A stretch of DNA of 33,173 bases from Acidobacteriota bacterium (GTDB taxonomy: Bacteria > Acidobacteriota > Vicinamibacteria > Vicinamibacterales > 2-12-FULL-66-21). The stretch is taken from assembly GCA_016184105.1 (NCBI GenBank), contig JACPDI010000019.1, positions 1 through 33,173 of the forward strand, read 5' to 3'. Below are positions 18,220-27,463 of the stretch, piece by piece (positions within the stretch are counted from its first letter, which is position 1; each line of letters opens with the position of its first letter). The notes under the pieces were generated by a model. That model saw only the letters and a program-made list of their open reading frames with translations. It made no database searches and was not told the DNA's origin. Both the position numbers and the translations under genes were made by a program.

Positions 18220-19455
18220 ATGCCTGACTTTTCATCGCTGAAACCTCCGACCGAAGGTACGCCGATTGGCAAACGCAACGGCCAGCTCGTCGTGCCGGAT
18301 AACCCGATCGTTCCATTCATTGAAGGGGACGGCACGGGCCCGGACATCTGGCGTGCCAGCGTCCGCGTCTTCGACGCCGCCGTCGCCAAGGCGTTCCACG
18401 GCAGGAAGAAAATCGTCTGGTTCGAAGTCTTTGCCGGCGAGAAGGCCTTCAGCCAGTTCAACGAGTGGCTGCCGAACGACACCATCGAGGCCGTCCGCAC
18501 TTACAAGATTGCGATCAAGGGTCCGCTGACGACGCCGATTGGTGGCGGCATCCGCAGCCTCAACGTCACGCTGCGCCAGGTGCTCGACCTGTACGCGTGC
18601 GTGCGGCCGGTGAAGTTCTACTCCGGCACGCCCGCGCCGGTGACCCACCCGGAACGGATGGACGTCGTCATCTACCGCGAGAACACCGAGGACGTGTACG
18701 CCGGCATCGAATGGGCCAAGGGCACTCCGCAGGCGGCCCGCATCATCGAGTTCCTCGAGAAGGAGATGGGCAAGCGGATCCGGCCGGACTCGGGGATTGG
18801 CATCAAACCGATCTCGGAATTCGGATCCAAGCGCCTGGTCCGGATGGCCATCCAGTACGCGCTGATGAACAAGCGCAAGGTGCTGACGCTGGTGCACAAG
18901 GGCAACATCATGAAGTTCACCGAGGGGGCGTTCCGCGATTGGGGCTACGAGGTCGCCAAGGCCGAGTTTCGCGATCGCATCGTCACCGAGGAAGAGACGT
19001 GGAACGGCGCGTCGAAGGAGGGCAAGCTGCTCATCAACGACCGCATCGCCGACAGCGTGTTCCAGCAGATCCTCACGCGCACCAGCGAGTACGACATGTT
19101 CGCGACGCCGAACTTGAACGGCGACTACCTGTCGGATGCGTGCGCCGCGCAGGTGGGCGGGCTCGGCATGGCGCCGGGCGCGAACATCGGCGACGAGATC
19201 GCCTTCTTCGAGGCGACGCACGGCACGGCGCCGAAGTACGCGGGCAAGGACGTCATCAACCCGGCATCGGTGATCCTCTCCGGCGTGATGATGTTGCGGT
19301 ATCTCGGATGGGGGCCGGCGGCGGATCTCATCGAGAGCGCGCTGGCGAAGACGATCAAGCAGAAGACGGTGACGTACGACCTCGCCCGGCAGATGGAAGG
19401 CGCGAAGGAACTCAAGACGTCGCAATTCGCGGACGCTATCATCGGCAACATGTAA
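18220..19455 (+). CDS. icd: NADP-dependent isocitrate dehydrogenase
   Basis: Oxidatively decarboxylates isocitrate to 2-oxoglutarate in the TCA cycle. The 411-residue protein closely follows the E. coli enzyme: [65 protein letters not shown] and [19 protein letters not shown]. Ser113, the residue phosphorylated by AceK in E. coli, is at the same number. NADP preference is supported by Lys-Tyr in APKYAGKD and by Tyr and Arg in [15 protein letters not shown] 18220 was chosen over GTG 18178 because it gives the family N terminus. mdh follows 12 bp later. Confidence 0.96.
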   Translation: MPDFSSLKPPTEGTPIGKRNGQLVVPDNPIVPFIEGDGTGPDIWRASVRVFDAAVAKAFHGRKKIVWFEVFAGEKAFSQFNEWLPNDTIEAVRTYKIAIKGPLTTPIGGGIRSLNVTLRQVLDLYACVRPVKFYSGTPAPVTHPERMDVVIYRENTEDVYAGIEWAKGTPQAARIIEFLEKEMGKRIRPDSGIGIKPISEFGSKRLVRMAIQYALMNKRKVLTLVHKGNIMKFTEGAFRDWGYEVAKAEFRDRIVTEEETWNGASKEGKLLINDRIADSVFQQILTRTSEYDMFATPNLNGDYLSDACAAQVGGLGMAPGANIGDEIAFFEATHGTAPKYAGKDVINPASVILSGVMMLRYLGWGPAADLIESALAKTIKQKTVTYDLARQMEGAKELKTSQFADAIIGNM

Positions 19456-19467
19456 CGGAGCGCACTT

Positions 19468-20427
19468 ATGAATCGCAAAGTCACAGTCGTGGGCGGCGCG
19501 GGGAACGTCGGCGCCACCGTCGCGCGGCAGATCGCCAACAAGGAGCTGGCCGATGTCGTGATCGTCGACATCGCGGACCAGAAGGCGGCCGGCGTCGCGC
19601 TGGACATCTACCAGGCGTGCCCGATCGAGGGGTCGAGCGCGCGCCTGATCGGCGTGGGCACGAATGACTGGGCCCAGACCGCGAATTCGGACATCGTCGT
19701 CATCACGTCGGGCGTGCCGCGCAAGCCGGGCATGAGCCGCGACGACCTGCTGAACATCAACTACAAGATCATGCAGGACGTCACGGCGGAAGTCGTGAAG
19801 CACTCGCCGAAGGCGATCATCCTTCCGGTGTCGAACCCGCTGGACGCGATGGCGCAGGCGGTCATGCGCATCGGCAAGCTGCCCAAGCAGCGGGTCATCG
19901 GGATGGCCGGCGTGCTCGACTCGGCGCGCATGCGCACGTTCATCTCGATGGAGCTGAACGTGTCGGTCGAAAACGTCCACGCCTTCGTCCTGGGAGGGCA
20001 CGGCGACACGATGGTGCCGCTCGCCCGCTACTCGACGGTTGCCGGGATTCCGCTGCCCGACCTGCTGAGGCAGGACCGGATCGACGCGATCGCCGCGCGG
20101 ACCGCGAACGGCGGCGCGGAGATCACCAAGCTGGTCGGCACCAGCGCGTGGTACGCGCCGGGATCGGCCGTGGCCGAGATGGTGGAGGCGATCCTCAAGG
20201 ACAAGAAGAAGATCCTGCCGTGCTCGGTGTACCTGGAAGGGGAGTACGGCATCCGCGGCCTGTTTGTCGGCGTGCCGGTGAAGCTGGGCGCCGGGGGCGT
20301 CGAGCAGATCATCCAGATCGCGCTGACGGACGCTGAAAAGGCCGCGCTCCACAAGTCGGCGAACGCCGTGAAGGAACTCGTCACGGTGATCCTGCCGGAG
20401 GACGGCAAGAACGCTTCGGTTGCGTGA
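19468..20427 (+). CDS. mdh: Malate dehydrogenase (LDH-like type)
   Basis: Interconverts malate and oxaloacetate with NAD. The 319-residue protein has the Rossmann motif [13 protein letters not shown] at the N terminus and VDIAD, where the acidic residue favours NAD. The substrate loop [14 protein letters not shown] carries two arginines that select dicarboxylic acids over lactate. [16 protein letters not shown] and the catalytic His in GGHGDTMV complete the site. This is the LDH-like MDH class common outside enterobacteria. A clear GGAG at 19457-19460 precedes ATG 19468. It is cotranscribed with icd. Confidence 0.95.
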   Translation: MNRKVTVVGGAGNVGATVARQIANKELADVVIVDIADQKAAGVALDIYQACPIEGSSARLIGVGTNDWAQTANSDIVVITSGVPRKPGMSRDDLLNINYKIMQDVTAEVVKHSPKAIILPVSNPLDAMAQAVMRIGKLPKQRVIGMAGVLDSARMRTFISMELNVSVENVHAFVLGGHGDTMVPLARYSTVAGIPLPDLLRQDRIDAIAARTANGGAEITKLVGTSAWYAPGSAVAEMVEAILKDKKKILPCSVYLEGEYGIRGLFVGVPVKLGAGGVEQIIQIALTDAEKAALHKSANAVKELVTVILPEDGKNASVA

Positions 20428-20454
20428 ATGTGAGGATGGGCCTCGAGTCCTCAT

Positions 20455-21663
20455 ATGCAGACCAAAGATCTCGGCATCAACAGCAAGCTGATCCACGCCG
20501 GTCACCGCCCCGATCCAACCGGGGCGGTGACGGTGCCTATCTACCAGACGTCGACCTTCGCGTTCCGCAGCGCCGAGCATGGCGCGGCGCTCTTTGCCGG
20601 CGAGGGTGACGGCTTCATCTACACGCGAATCGGCAATCCCACCGTTCGCGCGCTGGAAGACAACGTCGCCGAGCTGGAGAACGGCTGCGCGGGCATCGCC
20701 ACCAGCTCCGGCATGGCGGCGGTGAACACGGTCTACCTGGCGCTGCTGTCCTCGGGCGGCCACGTCGTCAGCACGGCGTCGGTCTACGGCGCGAGCCGGG
20801 TGTTGCTCGAGGCCGACTACGGGCGGTTTGGGGTCACGGCGGCCTACATCGACACGACCGATCTCGCGGAGGCGCGGCGCGCGATCAGGCCGGAAACGAA
20901 GCTCGTGTACGTCGAGAGCCCGTCGAACCCGTCCATGCAGGTGAGCGACATCGCCGCCATCGCAGCGATGGCGCACGCCCACGGCGCGCTCGTCGTCGTG
21001 GACAACACGTTCGCGAGCCCGTACCTGCAGAAGCCGCTCGATCTCGGCGCTGACGTCGTGCTGCACTCCGTCACGAAGTTCCTCAACGGGCACGCCGACG
21101 TGGTCGGCGGCGTGATCGTGGCGAAGGATCCGGCCGTCCACAAGCGGCTGCGCCGGGCCATGGTGAACTCGGGATGCAACATGGATCCGCACCAGGCGTT
21201 CCTGGTCATCCGCGGGCTGAAGACACTCGGGCTGCGCGTCGAGCGCGCGCAGGAGAGCGCGATGAAGGTCGCGCGCTGGCTGCAGGAGCAGCCGGAGGTG
21301 GCGTCGGTCCGCTACATCGGCCTCGAGTCGCACCCGCAGCACGCCCTGGCGCGGCGGCAGATGACGGGCTTCGGCTCGATGATCGCCTTCGAGCTGAAAG
21401 GGGGCTTCGAAGCGGGCAAGCGGCTGATGGACAACGTCAGGCTGGCGACGCTCGCGGTGTCGCTGGGCGGGGTCGAGACGCTCATCGAGCATCCCGCGTC
21501 GATGACCCATGCGTGCATGAAGCCGGAAGATCGCCGCCAGGCGGGCTTCAGCGACGGGCTGGTGCGTTATTCGGTCGGGATCGAGGACGTCGACGACCTG
21601 ATCGCTGACTTGCGTCAAGCGCTCGAGGCCGCAGCCGCCGCACCGCGCGCGGTGACGGCGTAA
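20455..21663 (+). CDS. PLP-dependent trans-sulfuration enzyme (methionine gamma-lyase/cystathionine gamma-lyase-like)
   Basis: A cytoplasmic fold-type I PLP enzyme of 402 residues from the Cys/Met metabolism family. Key features are YTRIGNPTVRALE, SSGMAAVNT, YVESPSNP, VVDNTFASPY and the PLP lysine Lys208 in HSVTKFLNGHADVVGG. The middle (MDPHQAFLVIRGLKTLGLRVERAQ) resembles methionine gamma-lyases. However, the Cys after the catalytic Tyr (YGC in Pseudomonas methionine gamma-lyase) is Ala here (Tyr111-Gly112-Ala113), so the substrate could be methionine, cystathionine or homocysteine. Such enzymes release methanethiol or H2S, which may matter because a sulfide-oxidation operon follows. ATG 20455 is fixed by an in-frame stop at 20431. 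Confidence 0.88.
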   Translation: MQTKDLGINSKLIHAGHRPDPTGAVTVPIYQTSTFAFRSAEHGAALFAGEGDGFIYTRIGNPTVRALEDNVAELENGCAGIATSSGMAAVNTVYLALLSSGGHVVSTASVYGASRVLLEADYGRFGVTAAYIDTTDLAEARRAIRPETKLVYVESPSNPSMQVSDIAAIAAMAHAHGALVVVDNTFASPYLQKPLDLGADVVLHSVTKFLNGHADVVGGVIVAKDPAVHKRLRRAMVNSGCNMDPHQAFLVIRGLKTLGLRVERAQESAMKVARWLQEQPEVASVRYIGLESHPQHALARRQMTGFGSMIAFELKGGFEAGKRLMDNVRLATLAVSLGGVETLIEHPASMTHACMKPEDRRQAGFSDGLVRYSVGIEDVDDLIADLRQALEAAAAAPRAVTA

Positions 21664-21670
21664 GGTCGGG

Positions 21671-21715
21671 GTCCTGCTGCGGGGCGGACCTGAAAGGTCC
21701 GCCCCGCAGCAGGAC
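21671..21715 (+). terminator. Perfect 21-bp hairpin (terminator-like or palindromic repeat)
   Basis: The arms 21671-21691 and 21695-21715 are exact reverse complements and enclose the three bases GAA. The stem is GC-rich and begins 7 bp after the lyase stop. No T-tract follows, so intrinsic termination is not certain; it may instead be a dispersed palindromic element. Confidence 0.75.
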
Positions 21716-21746
21716 GGCGCGCCCGACAGGCCCTCCGCGATTCCGG

Positions 21747-21775
21747 TTGCCCCGCACTTCAACATTCAATAGAAT
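21747..21775 (+). promoter_or_regulatory. Promoter of the ArsR-rhodanese/DsrE/SQR operon with operator-like repeat
   Basis: A -35 TTGCCC (21747-21752) and a -10 TAGAAT (21770-21775) are separated by an ideal 17 bp. The expected start falls on or next to ATG 21782, implying a leaderless mRNA. An inverted repeat ATTC-AATA-GAAT (21764-21775) covers the -10. That is a likely place for the ArsR-type product to bind and repress; binding is inferred. Confidence 0.6.
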
Positions 21776-21781
21776 AATGGA

Positions 21782-22477
21782 ATGGACGACGCATCCTCCG
21801 GCCGACGGTTCAAGGCGGCGGTCTACGGCGAGCTGGCGCGGCTCGGGCGCGCCCTCGGCGGCGCGGCGCGCCTGGAGCTGCTCGACCTGCTCGCCCAGCA
21901 CCCGCGCGCCGTCGAGGCGCTCGCGGCGGAAATCGGCCAGTCGATCGCCAACACCTCGCAGCACCTCCAGGTGCTGCGGCGGGCCCGGCTGGTGGAGGCC
22001 GATCGCGACGGCCGCTTCGTTCGCTACCGCCTCGCCAGCCGAGAGGTGGTCGCCCTTGTGCACGCGATCCGCGCGGTAGGGGAGTCGCAGCTCGCCGAGA
22101 TCGAGCGCGCCCGCCGGGAGCTGCTCGAGGGGCGCGGCGCCGTGGAGGCGATCGACGCCCGCGCGCTCCGCGCCCGGATCCGCGAAGGCTCCGTGACGGT
22201 GATCGACGTACGCCCCGAAGACGAGTACCGCGTGTCGCATCTGCCCGGCGCCCTCTCCGTGCCGCTCTCCGACCTGCGCCGGCGCCTGCGCGCGCTGCCG
22301 CGCAGGCAGGAAATCGTCGCCTACTGCCGGGGACCGTACTGCGTGATGGCGGTCGACGCGGTCGCCCTGCTGCGCCGCCGCGGGTTCAACGCCAGGCGCT
22401 TCGAACTGGGCGTCACCGAATGGCAGGCGCTCGGCTATGACCTCGCCCACGGGTCGCCGGCCGGAGCGCGGCCATGA
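21782..22477 (+). CDS. ArsR-family regulator fused to a rhodanese domain
   Basis: A 231-residue cytoplasmic regulator. Residues about 10-95 form a winged helix-turn-helix of the ArsR type (LARLGRALGGAARLELLDLL, then SIANTSQHLQVLRRARLVEA and the wing GRFVRYRLA). A helical linker at about 96-120 leads to a rhodanese domain at about 125-225 (VIDVRPEDEYRVSHLPGALS). The active loop is CRGPYC, Cys182 and Cys187. These are the only two cysteines, so the ArsR part lacks the Cys pairs that metal or persulfide sensors of this family usually carry, and sensing probably occurs at the rhodanese loop. It leads an operon with dsrE-like and SQR-like genes and likely controls it. ATG 21782 fits the promoter. 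Confidence 0.92.
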   Translation: MDDASSGRRFKAAVYGELARLGRALGGAARLELLDLLAQHPRAVEALAAEIGQSIANTSQHLQVLRRARLVEADRDGRFVRYRLASREVVALVHAIRAVGESQLAEIERARRELLEGRGAVEAIDARALRARIREGSVTVIDVRPEDEYRVSHLPGALSVPLSDLRRRLRALPRRQEIVAYCRGPYCVMAVDAVALLRRRGFNARRFELGVTEWQALGYDLAHGSPAGARP

Positions 22478-22824
22478 CCTACCTGCTGATCCTGAACGAT
22501 CCCCCGTATGGCACCGAACGCACGTACAACGGGCTCCGGCTGGCCGGCTCGCTGGGCAAACAGCCGGACACGGCCGTGAAGGTGTTTCTGATCGGAGACG
22601 CGGCGGCGACCGCCAAAGCCGGCCAAAAGCTGCCGAGCGGCTTCTACAACCTCGAACGGATGATCTCCGCCGTCGTCAGGCAGGGGGGCGCGGTCGGAGT
22701 GTGTGGATCCTGCATGGACGCGCGCGGGCTCACGGACGGGGAACTGGTGGATGGGGCCCACCGCAGCTCGATGGACGAGCTGACCCGCTGGACTGTGAGC
22801 GCCGACCGCGTGCTGGTGTTCTGA
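22474..22824 (+). CDS. DsrE/F-like (YchN-type) sulfur-relay family protein
   Basis: A 116-residue cytoplasmic protein of the DsrE fold. The first strand is TYLLILNDPPYGTERTYNGL, followed by VKVFLIGDAA. The conserved cysteine loop is VCGSCMDARGL, with Cys77 and Cys80, and the C terminus is DRVLVF. Members carry persulfide sulfur on such cysteines or are of unknown role. It overlaps the regulator gene by 4 bp (ATGA) and is 1 bp from the SQR-like gene, so the three are one transcription unit. A role passing sulfane sulfur between the oxidoreductase and the rhodanese domain is inference. Confidence 0.88.
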   Translation: MTYLLILNDPPYGTERTYNGLRLAGSLGKQPDTAVKVFLIGDAAATAKAGQKLPSGFYNLERMISAVVRQGGAVGVCGSCMDARGLTDGELVDGAHRSSMDELTRWTVSADRVLVF

Positions 22825-22825
22825 G

Positions 22826-24058
22826 ATGGGCGCGCATGTCGTCATTCTCGGCGCAGGCGTGGGCGGGCAGGTGGCGGCTCATGCGCTTCGCCGCCGCCTC
22901 GGGAGCGGGCATCGCATCACCGTCGTGGAACGCGATCCCCAACATGCGTTTGCGCCGTCGTTCCTGTGGGTGATGACCGGCGCACGAACCCCCGGTCAGG
23001 TTACCTCGCCGCTGGCGAAGCTGCTGGCGCGTGGCGTCAACCTGCACGAGGGCGAGGTCTCGGCGATCGACGTCGCCGGCCGGCGCGTGGAGACGAGCCG
23101 GGGGAGCCTGGAATTCGACTTCCTGGTCGTCGCGCTCGGCGCGGAGTTGGCGGCCGACGCGGTGCCGGGACTATCCGGGCGCTCGCACAGCTACTATTCC
23201 CTCGAGGGCGCGACCAGGCTCAAACCCGCTCTCGACGCGCTGGGGAACGGTGCGAAGGTCGCGGTGCTGGTGGCCGGGCTGCCGTACAAGTGCCCGGGCG
23301 CGCCGCACGAAGGGGCCATGCTCATCGCGGATTACCTGCGCCGGCGCCGGCGGATCGACGTGAGCGTGGACCTGTTCACGCCGGAGCCGCAGCCGCTCCC
23401 GGTTGCGGGGCCGGCGCTCGGCGGCGCCGTCGCCGCGATGCTCCAGTCGCGAGGCGTTGGATTCCACCCGCTGCACAAGGTGGCGTCCATCGCCGACCGG
23501 GTGCTGGCGTTCGACAACGGCGCCTCGGTTCCCTTCGATCTGCTCGTCGCGATTCCGCCGCACCGCTCGCCATCCGTCGTCCGGACGAGCGGGCTGGCCA
23601 ACGAGGCCGGCTGGATTTCCGTCGATCGGCGAACGCTCGAGACGCGAGCCGAAGGCGTGCTCGCGATCGGTGATATCACCGCGGTGCAGATCCCCGGCCG
23701 GTGGAAGCCTGACGTGCCGCTGCTGCTGCCCAAGGCCGGCGTCTTCGCGCACGCCGAGGCCCTGGTGGCGGCCGAGCGCGTCGCCGCCGCGGCGCTCGGA
23801 CAGCCGTGCGACACAACGTTCTGTGGCGATGGGTTCTGCATGCTGGAGGCGGGCGGTGGGGCTGCCGGAGTGGCCTACGGCGACTTTTTCGCCGAGCCCG
23901 CCCCCGAGGTCCGCGTGCGCGACATCGGGGCCGCCTGGCATCTGGGGAAGGTCCTGTTCGAGCAGTGGTGGCTCTCGCCCCAGGGCGCCCGCCGCGCCGT
24001 CCTGGGCGCGGCGCTGCGCGCCGGCAGCCGTCTTACCGGCGTACCGGTGCGTCTCTGA
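22826..24058 (+). CDS. Sulfide:quinone oxidoreductase-like FAD protein
   Basis: A 410-residue flavoprotein of the disulfide reductase superfamily. The FAD site GAGVGGQVAAHALRR is at the N terminus, with ATG and GD motifs at FDFLVVALGAEL and VLAIGDITAVQ. Cys156 sits in PYKCPGAPHEG, the position of the first redox Cys of SQR and flavocytochrome c. A second Cys-rich patch has Cys328, Cys333 and Cys338 (CDTTFCGDGFCMLEAGG). The C terminus (WWLSPQGARRAVLGAALRAG) could form an amphipathic membrane-docking helix, as in SQRs. It would oxidise sulfide to sulfane sulfur and reduce quinone at the inner membrane. A related FAD-dependent oxidoreductase without sulfide activity remains possible. Confidence 0.85.
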   Translation: MGAHVVILGAGVGGQVAAHALRRRLGSGHRITVVERDPQHAFAPSFLWVMTGARTPGQVTSPLAKLLARGVNLHEGEVSAIDVAGRRVETSRGSLEFDFLVVALGAELAADAVPGLSGRSHSYYSLEGATRLKPALDALGNGAKVAVLVAGLPYKCPGAPHEGAMLIADYLRRRRRIDVSVDLFTPEPQPLPVAGPALGGAVAAMLQSRGVGFHPLHKVASIADRVLAFDNGASVPFDLLVAIPPHRSPSVVRTSGLANEAGWISVDRRTLETRAEGVLAIGDITAVQIPGRWKPDVPLLLPKAGVFAHAEALVAAERVAAAALGQPCDTTFCGDGFCMLEAGGGAAGVAYGDFFAEPAPEVRVRDIGAAWHLGKVLFEQWWLSPQGARRAVLGAALRAGSRLTGVPVRL

Positions 24059-24127
24059 GGCGAAGCCCGCCGGCGCCGCCGTGGTGCCGGGCGCGCCTGA
24101 AATGGTTCCGGGTTGCAACCCTGTACC
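24059..24127. other. Convergent intergenic gap with a 12-bp palindrome
   Basis: The 69 bp between the SQR-like gene and sdhB contain the perfect palindrome GGGTTGCAACCC (24110-24121) just beyond the sdhB stop, plus GC-rich dyads. It may help stop transcription from either side. No T-tract is seen. Confidence 0.35.
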
Positions 24128-24883
24128 TCAGACCCCGACGAGCCTTGCCCGGAGGTACTCGCGGTTCATCCGCGCGATGTTCGACAGCCTGATCTCCTTC
24201 GGGCAGACCGCTTCGCATTCCCCTTCGTTCGAGCAACTGCCGAAGCCTTCGAGGTCGTGCTGGTCGAGCATGGCCACCGCGCGGCGGGTCCGCTCGGCCT
24301 GCCCCTGCGGCAGCACGTTGAGGTGGCTGATCTTGGCCGACGTAAAGAGCACCGCCGAGGCGTTCTTGCACGCCGCCACGCACGCGCCGCAGCCGACGCA
24401 CGCCGCCGACTCGAACGCCTGCTCGGCGATCGGCTTTGGGACGGGCAGCGCGTTCGCCTCGGGCGCCGCGCCGACGTTGGCGGAGATGTAGCCGCCCGCC
24501 TTGATGATGCGGTCGAGCGCGCCGCGGTCCACGATGAGGTCCTTCAGCACCGGGAACGCACGCGCCCGGAACGGCTCGAGCGTGATGGTGTCGCCGTCCT
24601 TGAACCGCCGCATGTGCAGCTGGCACGCCGTGGTGCCGGGATCCGGCCCGTGCGGCACGCCGTTGATGACCATGCCGCAGGCGCCGCAGATGCCCTCGCG
24701 GCAGTCGGAATCAAACGCGATCGGGTCCTTGCCGGCCGCGATCAGCTTCTCGTTGACGACGTCGAGCATTTCGAGGAACGACATGTCCGGCGAGACGTCT
24801 TCGGCCGTATAGGGGACGAGCGTGCCCCCCTGGTTCGGCCCCGCCTGACGCCAGACGCGCAGGTGAATCGTCATGCCAGCCAT
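24128..24883 (-). CDS. sdhB: Succinate dehydrogenase/fumarate reductase iron-sulfur subunit
   Basis: Passes electrons from the flavoprotein to the membrane cytochrome through three Fe-S clusters. The 251-residue protein shows all three sites: [2Fe-2S] Cys61, Cys66, Cys69 and Cys87 ([10 protein letters not shown]); [4Fe-4S] Cys162, Cys165, Cys168 (CVGCGAC), with Cys172, Cys217, Cys223 and Cys227 (EGECEAVCP) completing the second and third clusters. ATG 24883 shares one base with the sdhA stop; ATG 24874 is an alternative. It is the last gene of sdhCAB, the gene order of type B complexes. Confidence 0.96.
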   Translation of the reverse strand: MAGMTIHLRVWRQAGPNQGGTLVPYTAEDVSPDMSFLEMLDVVNEKLIAAGKDPIAFDSDCREGICGACGMVINGVPHGPDPGTTACQLHMRRFKDGDTITLEPFRARAFPVLKDLIVDRGALDRIIKAGGYISANVGAAPEANALPVPKPIAEQAFESAACVGCGACVAACKNASAVLFTSAKISHLNVLPQGQAERTRRAVAMLDQHDLEGFGSCSNEGECEAVCPKEIRLSNIARMNREYLRARLVGV

Positions 24884-26796
24884 TATTTGTAGCTCCGCTG
24901 TGAAGGCTTCACGTACTCGAAGGTGAGCGGCTCCTTGTGCAGCGTGGGCGCCCTGCCCACGCCGGTGAACTCCCAGGCCGCCGCGTACATGAAGTTGTGA
25001 TCGTCGCGGAGCGCCTCGCCGTCAGGGGTCTGGTATTCCTCGCGGAAGTGACCGCCGCACGATTCGTTGCGGTGGAGCGCGTCGAGCGCGAGCAGCTCGG
25101 CGAACTCGAGATGGTCCGCCACGCGGCCGGCATACTCGAGGTTCTTGTTGAGGTCTCCCGCCTGCCCGGTGACCGACACGTTCTGCCAGAACTCCTCGCG
25201 CAGCTCGGGGATCCGTTTCAGCGCCGTCTTAAGGCCCTCGGCGGTGCGGCCCATGCCGACCAAGTCCCACAGCACCTTGCCGAGCCGGCGGTGGAGCGCG
25301 CGGGGCGTCTCCTTGCCGTTCACGCTCAGCAGCTTCGTCAGGCGGTCGCTCACGCCGGCCTCGGCCTCGCGGAACGCGTCGTGCTCCGTGGTGACCTTCG
25401 GCAACGGCGCGCTGCCCAGGTAGTGCGCCAGGGTGTACGGGATCACGAAGTAGCCGTCGGCCAGCCCCTGCATGAGGGCGCTCGCCCCGAGGCGGTTCGC
25501 GCCGTGGTCGGAGAAGTTCGCCTCGCCGAGCACGTGCAGCCCCGGAACGTTGCTCATCAGGTTGTAGTCGACCCAGAGCCCGCCCATCGCGTAGTGCACG
25601 GCGGGGTAGATCCGCATCGGCGCCTTGTAAGGGTCCTCGGCCGTGATCTTGTTGTACATGTCGAAGAGATTGCCGTAGCGCTCTTCGATCACGTTCCGCC
25701 CGAGGCGCTGGATGGAGTCGCGGAAATCCAGGTAGACGGACAGCCCGGTTTCCCCCACGCCGCGCCCCTCGTCGCACACCGCCTTGGCGGCGCGTGAGGC
25801 GACGTCGCGCGGGACGAGGTTGCCGAAGCTGGGATACCGCCGCTCCAGGTAGTAGTCGCGCTCGTCTTCCGGGATCTGGTCCGCCGGGCGGCGGTCCCCC
25901 CTGTTCTTCGGCACCCACACGCGCCCGTCGTTCCGCAGGCTCTCGCTCATCAGCGTGAGCTTCGACTGGTGCTCGCCGGAAACCGGGATGCACGTCGGAT
26001 GGATCTGCGTGAAGCACGGGTTGGCGAACAGCGCGCCGCGCTTGTGCGCGCGCCAGATCGCCGTGCAGTTCGAGTTGACCGCGTTGGTGGAGAGATAGAA
26101 GACGGTTCCGTAGCCCCCCGTGCAGAGCAGCACCGCGTCGGCGGCGTAGCGTTCGATCTGCCCGGTCACGAGGTTGCGGACGATGATGCCGCGCGCCTGG
26201 CCGTTGACCAGCGCCAGGTCGAGCATCTCGCGCTGGGTGAACTCCTTCACGGTGCCGGCGTTCACCTGCCGCATCATGGACTGGTAGGCCCCCAGCAGGA
26301 GCTGCTGCCCCGTCTGGCCGCGCGCATAGAACGTGCGCGAGACCTGCGCGCCGCCGAACGAGCGGTTGTCGAGCAGGCCGCCGTACTCGCGTGCGAAGGG
26401 CACCCCCTGCGCCACGCAGTGGTCGATGATGTTCACGGAGATCTGCGCCAGGCGGTAGACGTTCGCCTCGCGCGCGCGGTAATCGCCTCCCTTGACCGTG
26501 TCGTAAAAGAGGCGCTGGATGCTGTCGCCGTCATTGCGGTAGTTCTTGGCGGCGTTGATCCCCCCCTGCGCGGCAATCGAGTGCGCGCGGCGGGGACTGT
26601 CGCTGATGCAGAAGCTCAGGACGTTGTAACCCAGCTCGCCGAGCGATGAGGCCGCCGATGCGCCCGCGAGCCCCGTCCCGACGATGATGACGGTATATTT
26701 GCGGCGGTTCGCGGGGTTGACCAGCTTCATCTCGAAGCGATGGCGGTCCCATTTCTCCGCAATCGGGCCGCCTGGGATCTTGCTGTCTAGGGTCAT
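24883..26796 (-). CDS. sdhA: Succinate dehydrogenase/fumarate reductase flavoprotein subunit
   Basis: Oxidises succinate to fumarate using covalently bound FAD. The 637-residue protein has the FAD motif [20 protein letters not shown], the flavinylation His72 in [14 protein letters not shown], and substrate-site segments [11 protein letters not shown] and [11 protein letters not shown]. The C terminus includes [11 protein letters not shown]. The overall sequence (long N terminus with [21 protein letters not shown]) resembles the type B enzymes of Bacteroidetes and related groups. ATG 26796, 7 bp after sdhC, was chosen over the longer open frame, whose upstream part lies over sdhC. Confidence 0.96.
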   Translation of the reverse strand: MTLDSKIPGGPIAEKWDRHRFEMKLVNPANRRKYTVIIVGTGLAGASAASSLGELGYNVLSFCISDSPRRAHSIAAQGGINAAKNYRNDGDSIQRLFYDTVKGGDYRAREANVYRLAQISVNIIDHCVAQGVPFAREYGGLLDNRSFGGAQVSRTFYARGQTGQQLLLGAYQSMMRQVNAGTVKEFTQREMLDLALVNGQARGIIVRNLVTGQIERYAADAVLLCTGGYGTVFYLSTNAVNSNCTAIWRAHKRGALFANPCFTQIHPTCIPVSGEHQSKLTLMSESLRNDGRVWVPKNRGDRRPADQIPEDERDYYLERRYPSFGNLVPRDVASRAAKAVCDEGRGVGETGLSVYLDFRDSIQRLGRNVIEERYGNLFDMYNKITAEDPYKAPMRIYPAVHYAMGGLWVDYNLMSNVPGLHVLGEANFSDHGANRLGASALMQGLADGYFVIPYTLAHYLGSAPLPKVTTEHDAFREAEAGVSDRLTKLLSVNGKETPRALHRRLGKVLWDLVGMGRTAEGLKTALKRIPELREEFWQNVSVTGQAGDLNKNLEYAGRVADHLEFAELLALDALHRNESCGGHFREEYQTPDGEALRDDHNFMYAAAWEFTGVGRAPTLHKEPLTFEYVKPSQRSYK

Positions 26797-26803
26797 AAGC
26801 GGT

Positions 26804-27463
26804 TCATTTCGCGAAATAGATGAATAACGGAATGATGGCGAACCCGCCGCCGATGATGAGGGCGGCGACCATGCCGACGCGGAGCATGCGCTTGCCAAAC
26901 GTCTCGGCTGCGCCGAGCGACTGGCACGCACTCGCAATCCCGTGACGCAGGTGCAGGAAGATCAGGCCCATGCAGATCACGTAGATGGCCACCCAGATCG
27001 GGTCCTGGAAGAACTCGACCTCGGTGCGGTAGAGGTCCCTCACAGCAGGCGTGTCGGCGGTCTCGTAGTACGACCCCCATTTGAACTGCTGCAGGTGGAA
27101 GATGACGAAGACGGCGGTGACGAGACCGGACACGATCATCGTCGATGACGCAACGCTCTTCCGGCTCGTGTGCCCCGCCCAGTGCTTCACCGCGTAGCGC
27201 TCAGGCCTCGCCTGCTGGTTCTGCAGGTACATCTTCACGGTCTTGTAGACGTGCACCAGGACGACCAGCAACAGCCCGATCTCCATCGGGATGACGAGAG
27301 GATTGGAGATCAGCGTGTGCGAGTAGGCGTTGAAGGGCCCTGGACCGAGAAGAACGAGGAGGTTGCCCGCGAGATGACCGATGAGGAAGACGAACAGAAG
27401 GAGCCCGGTCACCGCGATGAGCACTTTCGTGCCCACGGATGACGACGCGAAGCTACGACTCAT
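26804..27463 (-). CDS. sdhC: Succinate dehydrogenase cytochrome b subunit (type B, single membrane subunit)
   Basis: Anchors SdhAB in the inner membrane and reduces or oxidises quinone. The 219-residue protein has five hydrophobic helices. His30, His71, His123 and His171 lie in separate helices and are good candidates for the four ligands of two b hemes, as in the diheme, menaquinone-linked enzymes of Bacillus and Wolinella. There is no separate sdhD, which agrees with type B. GGAG (minus strand, 27479-27476) precedes ATG 27463. It diverges from sucC over 50 bp. Confidence 0.93.
   Translation of the reverse strand: MSRSFASSSVGTKVLIAVTGLLLFVFLIGHLAGNLLVLLGPGPFNAYSHTLISNPLVIPMEIGLLLVVLVHVYKTVKMYLQNQQARPERYAVKHWAGHTSRKSVASSTMIVSGLVTAVFVIFHLQQFKWGSYYETADTPAVRDLYRTEVEFFQDPIWVAIYVICMGLIFLHLRHGIASACQSLGAAETFGKRMLRVGMVAALIIGGGFAIIPLFIYFAK

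Noticed and set aside
18232-21765. Very long minus-strand open frame opposite icd, mdh and the lyase
   Set aside because: It covers three confidently identified plus-strand genes, is rich in Arg, Asp, His and Val without motifs, and is the usual antisense artefact of high-GC codon use.
24110-24121. GGGTTGCAACCC palindrome as a regulator binding site
   Set aside because: It lies between convergent gene ends with no promoter nearby, so a role in transcription end is more likely; kept only as part of the gap description.
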